This document shows, piece by piece, positions 9,297 through 17,667 of a stretch of DNA of 64,000 nucleotides. The translations under genes and the position numbers were made by a program. Numbering within the stretch: position 1 is the first letter of the stretch; every line of letters begins with the position of its first letter. The DNA is from Selenomonas sp. (GTDB taxonomy: Bacteria; Bacillota_C; Negativicutes; Selenomonadales; Selenomonadaceae). The stretch lies in assembly GCF_024699275.1 (NCBI RefSeq), contig NZ_JAILPX010000041.1:25475-89474 (forward strand). The letters are read 5' to 3'. The notes beneath the pieces were generated by a model. The model searched no databases, was not told where the DNA came from, and saw only the letters and a list, made by a program, of their open reading frames with translations.

Positions 9297-12200
9297 TCAG
9301 CCATCAATGCAAGTGTTTTTTTTCAATTTTTCCTTTCCCTGATAAAAATAGAGGAAAATAATGGGAATCACCAACAGCGTGAATACCGTTGAAGTCAGTA
9401 AACCACCAATAATTACCCAGGCCATAGACACACGGTTTTCAGCTCCATCAGTCATGGCCAAAGCCATGGGCATCATCCCCACCATCATCGTGATGGTGGT
9501 CATGCAAATGGGTTTCAAACGGATACAGCCAGCTTCCACAATGGCTTCCAATGCTGTTTTCCCCTGGTCCATCAAGGTCAGGGTATAGTCAATGAGCAAA
9601 GTTCCATTTTTAGCTACGATGCCATCCATCACCAATATCCCAATCATGGAATAAAGATTCAATGTATTATGGGTCAGGAAAAGCAGCAGCACCGAACCAA
9701 TCAATCCTAAGGGCAATGAAAACATGCGGATAAAGGGCGTAAGTACCGATTCATAGAGCACCGCCAACAGCATATAAATCAATACCAATGCCAATAACAA
9801 TGCACTTAGGAGCTCATTAAACGTATCATTCATGCGGCTGGCCTGCCCTTTGAAGCGATAGGTTACACTCTCACCCAAATCAGCCTGTTGCAAGGCCTTC
9901 CGCACATCGCGAACCACATCCCCCACAGACCTGCCCTGCAGATTCGCCCCTAAACGGATGGAACGCTGCTTATCCACCCGCCGGATACTCACGGGGCCCC
10001 GACCATCTTTAATCGTTGCTAAATCCCCTAAATAAGCCAATTTACCGTTGGACCAAACGGGTACCCGGGCCACATCCGAGGCCTGATAACCATCGGCCCC
10101 CTTGAAGCGCACCTTGATATCCGTGTCCTGTCCTCCATTCAGCGGATCATTTTTTAACGCCCCCGCTGACCGGCCGGAAATCGCTGAAGAAAAGGCCGTA
10201 TCAATATCGGCCAGACTGGCATCGAAAACCTTGAGCTTTTCCCGATCAACCGTCAACTGCAACTCCGGCATCCCTTCGGTATAGGAACTATTCACATCGC
10301 CAACGCCCTGAATATCGTTACGCAGTATCCTTTCCACCTGGTCTGCGGCCGCAGCCAGTTCCTGCATATTGCTCCCCCGCAGTTCCACCTGCAGGGCGCC
10401 TCCCCCTCCGCGTCCGCCTCCGCCACCAGAGATCCCAGCCACATTGGACTGGGTTTCTGTTACCCGGATATCTGCCCCTTTGATTTGCTGGGCATATTCC
10501 CGTACTTCCTGGGTAATCTCCCAAACGGAACGGCTGCGTTCATGGCGGCCAAAAAGTTCCACCTTGATTCGACCTTCATAGGCGCTGGCCGAGCCGCCAG
10601 CCTGGGTCATATAGTACTTCACCTCAGGAATTTCTGCCAATTTCTCTTCCAGTAGTTTAGCCACCTTATTTGGTTCCTCGGAAGACGCCCTCACCGGACA
10701 CTGAATATTGATGGTAAAGCTGGACTCATCTGTCTGAGGCATATACTCCATCCCCACCATCCCCAGGGGAACCATAGCCATAATCCCCCCAAATACAGCC
10801 AGAATGGTCAAAAGCAGTTTCTTCTGATGTTCCAGGCTCCAGAATAACAGCTGTCGATACAAGATTACAGCCCGTTCTTCCAGCTTATCCATAAACTGCC
10901 AAAGGAATTGGTTATCCACATGGTATCCTTTACGAAAGAACCTAGCCGCCAGCATCGGCGTCAAGGTAAAGGAAACAAACAACGAAAAGGCTCCGGCAAA
11001 GACGATGGTCAAACCGAACTGACGGAAATACTGCCCTGTTATCCCCTCCATAAAGGCAATGGGCATAAAGACCGCCGCATCACAGAGGGTAATGGCAATA
11101 GCCGCCATGCCGATTTCCATACGTCCCCGTTCTGCAGCCAGCTCGGGTTCTACACCATTTTTCAGATAGCGGATAATATTTTCCAATACCACAATGCTGT
11201 CATCCACTAATATGCCCACACAAAGGGTCATGCCCATCAGCGACATCATATTAAAGGTAAATCCCGCCAAATACATAACGAAAAAAGTGGAAATAAGCGA
11301 TGTGGGAATAGCAATCATAACCGCAGCGGTAGAACGCCAGCCCCGCAGAAATAAGAACAGGACCAGTCCTGTGGTAATGAGCCCTTCCACCAAGGTTCCC
11401 ATGGTATCGTGCAGGGCCGTTTTCACATAATCGGCATCATTGGACACCACCACGAATTGGTAATCCGGATAATCCCGGCGCAATTTCTGCACAGCTGCCA
11501 GAATATTTTCCGCCGTTTCCACCACGTTGGCATCACTATTCTTGTAAATCAGCACATTGACTGCCGGCTCTCCATTAAGCCGTCCATAACGGACCTGCCG
11601 GGCATCCTGCTCTTTTACCGCAGCCACTGCAGCTAGGGGAATCAACTCCCCTGTCCCGTTGGCAATGCGGATTTTTTCAATATCACTGGCCTGCTGATAC
11701 TCGGCCACCACCCGCACATCGGATTTAGATTGTTCCGTGTAGACAGGACCGGACGGCAGCAGCTGGTTCTCGTTCTGAATCGCACGGACGATCTGGGGCA
11801 GGCTCAGTTTATATGCAGCGAGTTTTTCCCGATCCACTTCCACTGCTACTTCTTTATCCCGGCCACCATGAAGTTCGATTTCCGATACGCCGCCAGCCTG
11901 CTGCAAAGCATCCTGAAAGACGTTTTCCGCCATGGCATAGGTGGCTCCCAGGCCCTGCTGGCTCATAACCGCCAATTCCATAATGGGCTTGGCATTGATA
12001 TCTCTCTTAATGACTACAGGTGCATCTGCTTCCTCTGGCAGCTTGTTCTTAATGGCCTCCACCTTTTTCGTCGCTTCGATGGCCGCCATATCCGCATCCG
12101 CATCAAAATTCAGTTCCATCATCACCCGGCCCCGTTCATAACCGGCCACAGATGTAATGGATTTCACGTTGGACACAGAAGACACCGCATCCTCTACAGG

Positions 12201-12395
12201 TTTTACGATTTCCTGTTCCACCGATTCAGCACTGGCACCGGGATATTTCACCGTCACGGTCACATATGGTGTATTAAGCGCAGGCAGCAGTTCCACACCA
12301 ATGCGGTAATAACTATAGAGCCCCAGCACCACAAAAAAGGCCACAATCATGGAAATGCCCACGGGGCGATTGATGGATAAGCGGGTGATGTTCAT
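9297..12395 (-). CDS. RND-family multidrug/solute efflux transporter (HAE1/AcrB-like)
   Basis: 1032 residues, the normal length of an AcrB-type inner-membrane pump. One N-terminal membrane helix follows INRPVGISMIVAFFVVLGLYSY, then a large periplasmic porter domain, then the TM2-6 block; the pattern repeats in the second half. The proton-relay pair Asp-Asp is present in TM4 (VGILVDDSIVVLENI, about residue 400), followed by the conserved TM5-6 PIAFMEGITGQYFRQF. A Gly-rich run of about 11 residues with one Arg sits in the second periplasmic half (about residue 655), which is unusual. The gene overlaps the adaptor stop by ATGA, so it is translationally coupled. No TolC-like channel is in the window. 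The substrate is unknown. Confidence 0.95.
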   Translation of the reverse strand: MNITRLSINRPVGISMIVAFFVVLGLYSYYRIGVELLPALNTPYVTVTVKYPGASAESVEQEIVKPVEDAVSSVSNVKSITSVAGYERGRVMMELNFDADADMAAIEATKKVEAIKNKLPEEADAPVVIKRDINAKPIMELAVMSQQGLGATYAMAENVFQDALQQAGGVSEIELHGGRDKEVAVEVDREKLAAYKLSLPQIVRAIQNENQLLPSGPVYTEQSKSDVRVVAEYQQASDIEKIRIANGTGELIPLAAVAAVKEQDARQVRYGRLNGEPAVNVLIYKNSDANVVETAENILAAVQKLRRDYPDYQFVVVSNDADYVKTALHDTMGTLVEGLITTGLVLFLFLRGWRSTAAVMIAIPTSLISTFFVMYLAGFTFNMMSLMGMTLCVGILVDDSIVVLENIIRYLKNGVEPELAAERGRMEIGMAAIAITLCDAAVFMPIAFMEGITGQYFRQFGLTIVFAGAFSLFVSFTLTPMLAARFFRKGYHVDNQFLWQFMDKLEERAVILYRQLLFWSLEHQKKLLLTILAVFGGIMAMVPLGMVGMEYMPQTDESSFTINIQCPVRASSEEPNKVAKLLEEKLAEIPEVKYYMTQAGGSASAYEGRIKVELFGRHERSRSVWEITQEVREYAQQIKGADIRVTETQSNVAGISGGGGGRGGGGALQVELRGSNMQELAAAADQVERILRNDIQGVGDVNSSYTEGMPELQLTVDREKLKVFDASLADIDTAFSSAISGRSAGALKNDPLNGGQDTDIKVRFKGADGYQASDVARVPVWSNGKLAYLGDLATIKDGRGPVSIRRVDKQRSIRLGANLQGRSVGDVVRDVRKALQQADLGESVTYRFKGQASRMNDTFNELLSALLLALVLIYMLLAVLYESVLTPFIRMFSLPLGLIGSVLLLFLTHNTLNLYSMIGILVMDGIVAKNGTLLIDYTLTLMDQGKTALEAIVEAGCIRLKPICMTTITMMVGMMPMALAMTDGAENRVSMAWVIIGGLLTSTVFTLLVIPIIFLYFYQGKEKLKKNTCIDG

Positions 12396-13627
12396 GATTC
12401 TGTCACCTTAACTTTCATTCCCGTTTGCAGCTTATCCTGATTATTCAACACCAGTTTTTCACCTACGGCCAGCCCCTCGACAATCTCCTCACTCTCGTCA
12501 TTCATAAGGCCAATCCTCACCGTGCGCTGTTCCACTGTACCATCCGGCAGCAGCACAAAAACATACTGCACCCCATTTCGGGACAATACGGCTGACTGGG
12601 GAACGAATATCGTCTGAAGCCGTTGCAGGATATCCACCGTCGTATGGGCAAAGAGACCGGCCTTCACCGAAGCGTCCAGATTATCCAGTGAAATGCGTAC
12701 CTTATAACTCTTGCTATTCTCTTCCATAGCAGGGCTCACGAAAGTGACTCTGCCTGTATAGTCCCTTCCCAAAGCATCAACAGTAACCTGAACCGCCATA
12801 CCAGCCTGTAAGATAGCTGCATCGTGTTCACCAATAGTACAATCCACATCAATATGACCATTATCTACCAGGGTAAAGGCCTTATTTCCCGAAGAAGCCA
12901 GTGCTCCCACCTCCGCGTTACGGTAGGCAATTACACCACTGCGCGGTGCCCGAAGAATCATATCCTCCCGTTGTTTTTGCAGGGCTTCTGTGGCCCGTTC
13001 CTGCTTTACAGCTGTCAGTTCCTTGGATTCCACTGCCGCCGGTTCACCGTCCGACACCTGATTAGCCAGCACTTCATATGCCGCCCGGGCTGCACTGTAT
13101 TCAGCCTGCATACTATCCAAAGTATCCTGCGAAATCGCGCCGATAGAAAAGAGATACTGCTGTCGTTCATACTTAGCCTTAGCCAATTCATAGGCATTCT
13201 GTCTGCTGATGATATTGGCATTGTAAGTTGCTGCCGCTTCCCGGGCATCTGCTCTGGCGGCTCCTGCAGCTGCCTTATTCTGGGCAATGGAAATATCCAA
13301 ATCCTCCAACTCCTGTACCATAAGCACTTGTCCTGCTTCCACCCAATCCCCCAAATCCGCATGAACCTCTGCAATACGGCCACTGTATTTGGGTGCCAGA
13401 TCAATACTGGCATCGGCCACTGTCTGACCAGACAACACGATATGACGTTGCATATCTGCACGCACCACTTCCTGTACCTGCACTTCTGCCATGCCACGGC
13501 GCACTCCCGGTTCCCGCTTCTTCTCATTGCCCATATAAAAATAGAATGCCACAACCAATAGCAATAGACACACTCCCGCCGCAGTTAATTTCTGTCTGTT
13601 GGTCATTCCTGCAAATGTATGGCGCAT
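12392..13627 (-). CDS. RND efflux periplasmic adaptor (membrane fusion protein)
   Basis: 411 residues from the ATG at 13627 (the open frame extends to 13684 without a good ribosome site). An N-terminal membrane anchor (LTAAGVCLLLLVVAFYFYMG) is followed by a biotinyl-lipoyl half (GRIAEVHADLGDWVEAGQVL), a long alpha-helical hairpin (about residues 110-200, Ala/Glu/Gln rich), the second lipoyl half (LRAPRSGVIAYRNAEVGALAS), a beta-barrel domain and a membrane-proximal domain. This is the HlyD/AcrA-type order. It would link the RND pump to an outer-membrane channel across the periplasm. It is the first gene of the pump operon and overlaps the pump start by four bases. Confidence 0.93.
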   Translation of the reverse strand: MRHTFAGMTNRQKLTAAGVCLLLLVVAFYFYMGNEKKREPGVRRGMAEVQVQEVVRADMQRHIVLSGQTVADASIDLAPKYSGRIAEVHADLGDWVEAGQVLMVQELEDLDISIAQNKAAAGAARADAREAAATYNANIISRQNAYELAKAKYERQQYLFSIGAISQDTLDSMQAEYSAARAAYEVLANQVSDGEPAAVESKELTAVKQERATEALQKQREDMILRAPRSGVIAYRNAEVGALASSGNKAFTLVDNGHIDVDCTIGEHDAAILQAGMAVQVTVDALGRDYTGRVTFVSPAMEENSKSYKVRISLDNLDASVKAGLFAHTTVDILQRLQTIFVPQSAVLSRNGVQYVFVLLPDGTVEQRTVRIGLMNDESEEIVEGLAVGEKLVLNNQDKLQTGMKVKVTES

Positions 13628-13765
13628 TGTTCTTCCCCATTTCATTTTATCGTATGTAATAAAATTCTGCTTTCCCCGCCCCAATTCCTTTAGCAGGCAG
13701 GAAAAACATTACAGGTGCCGAAATAACGAATTAGGTTTTAACCACAATAGAAAGGAATGACCACT

Positions 13766-14929
13766 ATGCAAGCAATTGAAATCCAGCAGGGAATTTACTG
13801 GGTAGGTGCCATTGACTGGTCCATGCGCAGTTTCCATGGCTATCAGACAGGACGCGGATCCACCTATAATGCCTATCTGATTCTGGATGACAAGATTACC
13901 TTGATCGACACCGTAAAAGAAACCTTTGCTTCGGAGCTGCTGGCCCGGGTAAAATCCGTCATCGATCCTGCCCAAATTGACTATATCGTCTCCAGTCATG
14001 TGGAGCCGGACCATTCGGGAGCAATCCCCTTTATGCTGTCTCAATGCCCTAAGGCAAAAATCATCACCAGCCTACCCAATGGTGAAAAAGGCTTAAAAAG
14101 CCATTACGGTGACCTGCCCTATCAAGGAGTCAAAGCAGGAGACAGCCTTTCCATCGGCCAGCGCACCTTACAGTTCGTGCCCACCCCTATGCTGCACTGG
14201 CCTGATAGCATGGTAACCTATTGCCCGGAAGAAAAAATTTTATTCTCCAACGATGCCTTTGGCGAACATCTGGCTTCCAATCAACGGTTTGACGATGAAG
14301 TGGACAAGGCTGCTTTGCTGTATGAATGTCAGAAATACTACGCCAACATCCTGATGCTCTATGGCCGGCAAGCTCAAACGGCCTTAAAGACACTAGGCGG
14401 ACTGGACATCAAACTCATCGCCACAGGTCACGGCGTCATCTGGCGTTCCTATATCCAGGAAATCATGAACTACTATCAGAAATGGTCCGCTAATTCCTGC
14501 GAAGAACGAGCCGTCATTGTCTTTGATAGCATGTGGCACTCCACCGAAAAGATGGCCCGGGCCATTGCCGAAGGCTTTGCCCAGAAAAACATTCCCGTCA
14601 GCTTCTACGACATCAAGGAAAATCATCTTTCCGATATCGTCACCGATATCCTAACCGCCAAATATCTGGCTGTAGGCTCCCCCACCATCAACAATCAGAT
14701 GATGCCCACCATAGCCAGTTTCCTCTGTTATCTAAAGGGCTTGGCTCCTAAGGATAAAAAAGCCTTTGCCTTTGGTTCCTATGGTTGGGGCGGGCAAAGC
14801 ATCGGCCTGATTGAGGAAGAACTGAAAGCCATGGGCTTTACGCTTATTTTGGATAAAATTCGTATGATGAATATCCCCTCGCCTGCGCAGCTGGCAGAAA
14901 TTTCCCGCCAACTGGAAAAAGTCCTTTAA
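13766..14929 (+). CDS. Flavodiiron protein (A-type flavoprotein, O2/NO reductase)
   Basis: 387 residues from the ATG at 13766 (AAAGGA 9 nt upstream; the ATG at 13757 abuts that site and is less likely). The N-terminal metallo-beta-lactamase fold shows the diiron ligands HVEPDH (about residue 78), PMLHWPDS, NDAFGEH and ATGHGVIW. The C-terminal flavodoxin domain starts with VIVFDSMWHSTEKMA, the FMN phosphate loop, and contains SPTINNQMMPTIASFL and GSYGWGGQS. There is no C-terminal rubredoxin. Such enzymes reduce O2 to water or NO to N2O, protecting anaerobes. It is monocistronic and divergent from the efflux operon. Confidence 0.95.
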   Translation: MQAIEIQQGIYWVGAIDWSMRSFHGYQTGRGSTYNAYLILDDKITLIDTVKETFASELLARVKSVIDPAQIDYIVSSHVEPDHSGAIPFMLSQCPKAKIITSLPNGEKGLKSHYGDLPYQGVKAGDSLSIGQRTLQFVPTPMLHWPDSMVTYCPEEKILFSNDAFGEHLASNQRFDDEVDKAALLYECQKYYANILMLYGRQAQTALKTLGGLDIKLIATGHGVIWRSYIQEIMNYYQKWSANSCEERAVIVFDSMWHSTEKMARAIAEGFAQKNIPVSFYDIKENHLSDIVTDILTAKYLAVGSPTINNQMMPTIASFLCYLKGLAPKDKKAFAFGSYGWGGQSIGLIEEELKAMGFTLILDKIRMMNIPSPAQLAEISRQLEKVL

Positions 14930-14930
14930 T

Positions 14931-14966
14931 AAAAAATGCTGACAGAAAATCTGTCAGCATTTTTTA
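14931..14966. terminator. Bidirectional terminator between the flavodiiron gene and a convergent gene
   Basis: AATGCTGACAG (about 14935-14945) pairs with CTGTCAGCATT (14951-14961). A-run before and T-run after, so it works on both strands; it touches the stop region of the convergent unknown gene. Confidence 0.85.
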
Positions 14967-15404
14967 TTTGATCACTTTGAAATTTTTCAATAGCTCTTTT
15001 TTTTCCTCTTCCGATAGTACAGAGGATTTATTTTCCCCCTTGACCATCTGCAGCTGCACTCTTTTGACTTCCGGCTGCCGCTTACTGGAGGGCACCACCG
15101 TTGTGATATGGGGCTCCTTTTGCAGGAGTTCCGCCATATTGAGCTCATCCAACGCTTCCTTCAAATAGCCGCGGCTGCGGGCTCTACGCAAGCGGTAAGC
15201 CATAATCACTGCCGCATCATCCTGCAAATCCAGCAAACTGCCCTTAAGCAGTTTTTCTTCATCCATGTATTTTGCCAGACCAGTACGCTCCAAATACTTA
15301 ACCAGATTCCCGCGGAAATATGCCAGCCGCATACGCTCTTCCAACCGCATGGCCGCCCGCACCAGAATAGAATCCAGCCGTTCATCCAGGCCCGAGTGTT
15401 TCAT
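14964..15404 (-). CDS. Hypothetical protein
   Basis: Not recognised. A 146-residue, strongly basic, mostly helical and soluble protein without a signal peptide or membrane segment. The ATG at 15404 is favoured over the ATG at 15410 because a run of six Gs lies 6 nt upstream of the former and directly abuts the latter. The N-terminal half (RLDSILVRAAMRLEERMRLAY) looks like an amphipathic helix; the C-terminal 35 residues are Lys/Glu rich. It lies downstream of the histidine-kinase gene with a gap of about 80 nt on the same strand, so it may belong to that unit. Confidence 0.6.
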   Translation of the reverse strand: MKHSGLDERLDSILVRAAMRLEERMRLAYFRGNLVKYLERTGLAKYMDEEKLLKGSLLDLQDDAAVIMAYRLRRARSRGYLKEALDELNMAELLQKEPHITTVVPSSKRQPEVKRVQLQMVKGENKSSVLSEEEKKELLKNFKVIK

Positions 15405-15487
15405 ACGCATCCCCCCGGAAACTATTCCTCATTATTTATCTTTATTCGCTTCCTTTTACAAAACTCCTGCATGAATTCATTACAAAA

Positions 15488-16807
15488 TTAAAACATATGC
15501 AAATTTCTGCCCTTTGACTTGGCCTTCAGGATCACCAGGAAGGTTGTTCCCTTCCCCAGTTCACTATCGATGGTAATGGAACCGTGATGAAGCTCCACGA
15601 TTTCCTGGGCAATGGCCAGTCCCAGACCATTGCCTCCCATTTCCCGGGAACGGGCCTTATCTACTCGATAGAAGCGGTCAAAGATTTTTTCCTGATCCTC
15701 CTTAGCAATGCCAATACCGTTATCCTGCACCGCCAAGGCAATCTTCCCCTTCTCTGCGGGACGGAGTTCCACTGTGACCTGCCCTCCCTCCGGAGTATAT
15801 TTTACGGCGTTATCCACCAGAATAAGCACCAATTGGCGAATTTTCTGTTCATCCGCATGAATGATGGTCTTCGGTAGATTTTCCGCCACCACCTGGATGT
15901 TCTTCTGTTCAGCTAAGGGCTGCATCAGGCGGACCGTCTGAGCCGCCACTGCACCCAAATCAAACTTCGCTGGTTTTAATTTCAAAGCCTTATTGTCGCT
16001 GCGGGCTACCACCAGCAAATCACTGACTAATTTGGTCATTTTCTTGACCTCATCGTGAACGTCTTCAACCACCTGCCTCAGAAAGGGCGATTTGATTTCC
16101 GGGTCATTCTGCAGGATTTCTGCCGAAGCCATGACCACTGCTAGCGGCGTCCGCAGTTCATGGGAAGCATCGGCGGCAAACTGACGCTGTTTCTCATAAG
16201 CCGCCTTCAAAGGCCCCATGGCCTTGCCGGAAAGAATATGCCCCATCATCGTGGCTATCAGCAGCGCCAGCAGCCCCAATCCTGCCATAATGGACGTGGC
16301 CTTTTCCATGCCATTATATAAGGCCGTGACATCCTTGCCAACATAGACCATCTGCACCCTGCCATCGGCTTCGGTAATTTTCTGGGTAGTCATCATGATT
16401 TCTGACTTATGCCCATTCTCCTTAGGCTTAGTCACCACCACCACATCCCCTTCAGGGGCTTTCCATTGAGACATCACATCGAGAATGAATGGTTCGATGC
16501 GAAAAGACGCTCGGGAAAAGTTCAGCAGCCGGCCATCCTCATCAAACACATAGAAAAACAATCGGTCATTGGTGTTCTTATAAGCCAGCGTATCATCAAT
16601 CACCAATTCCGGATGCTGATTGAGATATTTTTGAGCTTCCGCCACGTTATCGGCCGTATCCCAAAGTTCCCGGGCCTGCTCCGAGCGGATTGACCAGTCC
16701 ATGGATTGATGCATGGCAAAAATCAAGATGGCCAGGAAGATAATCATCACCAGGGAATACAGCATGGTAAGGCGTTTTCGGCTCTTACCGAAGAGATTTT
16801 CGGTCAC
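15488..16807 (-). CDS. Membrane sensor histidine kinase
   Basis: 439 residues. A first membrane helix (about 13-33) is followed by a periplasmic sensor loop of about 140 residues, a second helix (about 172-192), then the kinase core. The H-box is FAADASHELRTPLAVV with the phospho-accepting His near residue 215. The N-box is LVDNAVKYTPEGG and the G-boxes are DNGIGIAKEDQ and GNGLGLAIA. There is almost no HAMP region between TM2 and the H-box. The start codon overlaps the stop of the response regulator gene by four bases, so it is the second gene of a two-component operon. The signal is unknown. Confidence 0.95.
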   Translation of the reverse strand: MTENLFGKSRKRLTMLYSLVMIIFLAILIFAMHQSMDWSIRSEQARELWDTADNVAEAQKYLNQHPELVIDDTLAYKNTNDRLFFYVFDEDGRLLNFSRASFRIEPFILDVMSQWKAPEGDVVVVTKPKENGHKSEIMMTTQKITEADGRVQMVYVGKDVTALYNGMEKATSIMAGLGLLALLIATMMGHILSGKAMGPLKAAYEKQRQFAADASHELRTPLAVVMASAEILQNDPEIKSPFLRQVVEDVHDEVKKMTKLVSDLLVVARSDNKALKLKPAKFDLGAVAAQTVRLMQPLAEQKNIQVVAENLPKTIIHADEQKIRQLVLILVDNAVKYTPEGGQVTVELRPAEKGKIALAVQDNGIGIAKEDQEKIFDRFYRVDKARSREMGGNGLGLAIAQEIVELHHGSITIDSELGKGTTFLVILKAKSKGRNLHMF

Positions 16808-17484
16808 TGTCCACCGACCTCCAGCTTATAGCCAATACCCCGGACGGTTTTAATGGCAGTTTCTCCATCTCCTAAATCCAGTTTTTTCCGCAAAATCTTG
16901 ATGTAGGAATCAATATTGTTGGAGCTTACATCCGCTTCCATCCCCCAAATCCGGTCCAAAAGGATATCCCGGGGCACTACAATTCCCAGATTCTGCACCA
17001 GCAAATCGAAAATCTGGAACTCCCGCGGCGAAAGTTGGATAACTTCATCTTTCTTCTTCAGGACCTTAGTCGTACGATTCAACGTAAAGTCTCCCACTTC
17101 CACCTTATCCTGCTGAATCTGCTGGGTACTGCGTCGGCCTAAAGCCCGCAAACGCGCCATGAGTTCTGCAAATTCAAAGGGTTTCACCAGATAGTCGTCA
17201 GCCCCGGCATCCAGACCGGATACCCGGTCTTCCACAGAGTCCCGGGCTGTCAGCATCAAAATAGCCTTGGCATACCCATCGCTGCGCAGCCGCTTGCACA
17301 CATCCAATCCATTTTCTCCTGGCATCATCCAGTCCAGAATCAAAATATCGTAATCGGTATACATGGCATACTCGTACACTTCACTACCATTGGTCACCCA
17401 ATCCACTTTTATCTTATTCTGCTCCAGCATGTATTTCACTAATTTGCCTAAGCGCCGGTCATCTTCTGCCAATAAAACACGCAT
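16804..17484 (-). CDS. OmpR/PhoB-family response regulator
   Basis: 226 residues from the ATG at 17484, chosen because GGAGG lies 7 nt upstream and the protein then begins MRVLLAEDD, the acidic pocket of a receiver domain. The phospho-acceptor Asp lies in YDILILDWMMPGENG (about residue 51), with Thr in LMLTAR and Lys in YLVKPFEF. The C-terminal winged helix (about 130-222) contains LSPREFQIFDLLVQN and VSSNNIDSYIKILRKKL. It precedes its partner kinase. Targets are unknown; no direct repeat that would serve as its own operator was found. Confidence 0.95.
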   Translation of the reverse strand: MRVLLAEDDRRLGKLVKYMLEQNKIKVDWVTNGSEVYEYAMYTDYDILILDWMMPGENGLDVCKRLRSDGYAKAILMLTARDSVEDRVSGLDAGADDYLVKPFEFAELMARLRALGRRSTQQIQQDKVEVGDFTLNRTTKVLKKKDEVIQLSPREFQIFDLLVQNLGIVVPRDILLDRIWGMEADVSSNNIDSYIKILRKKLDLGDGETAIKTVRGIGYKLEVGGQ

Positions 17485-17545
17485 AACCGCACCTCCAAAA
17501 ATTTTATCCATATCTATTATAAGCATCTTTTCTTGAAAAACCAAT

Positions 17546-17584
17546 GAAAAAATGACTGGCCAAATCCATGACCAGTCATTTGCG
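17546..17584 (-). terminator. Terminator downstream of htpG
   Basis: AATGACTGG and CCAGTCATT form a stem around a 12-nt loop (about 17551-17580); a T6 run follows on the minus strand. It separates htpG from the response-regulator operon. Confidence 0.75.
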
Positions 17585-17667
17585 ATAAAATTTATAATAG
17601 TTAAGCCTGTAGCACCATATTCAGCAGGGAAAAACCGTCGTTGTACACCTAGAATCCGTTGCCAAGC

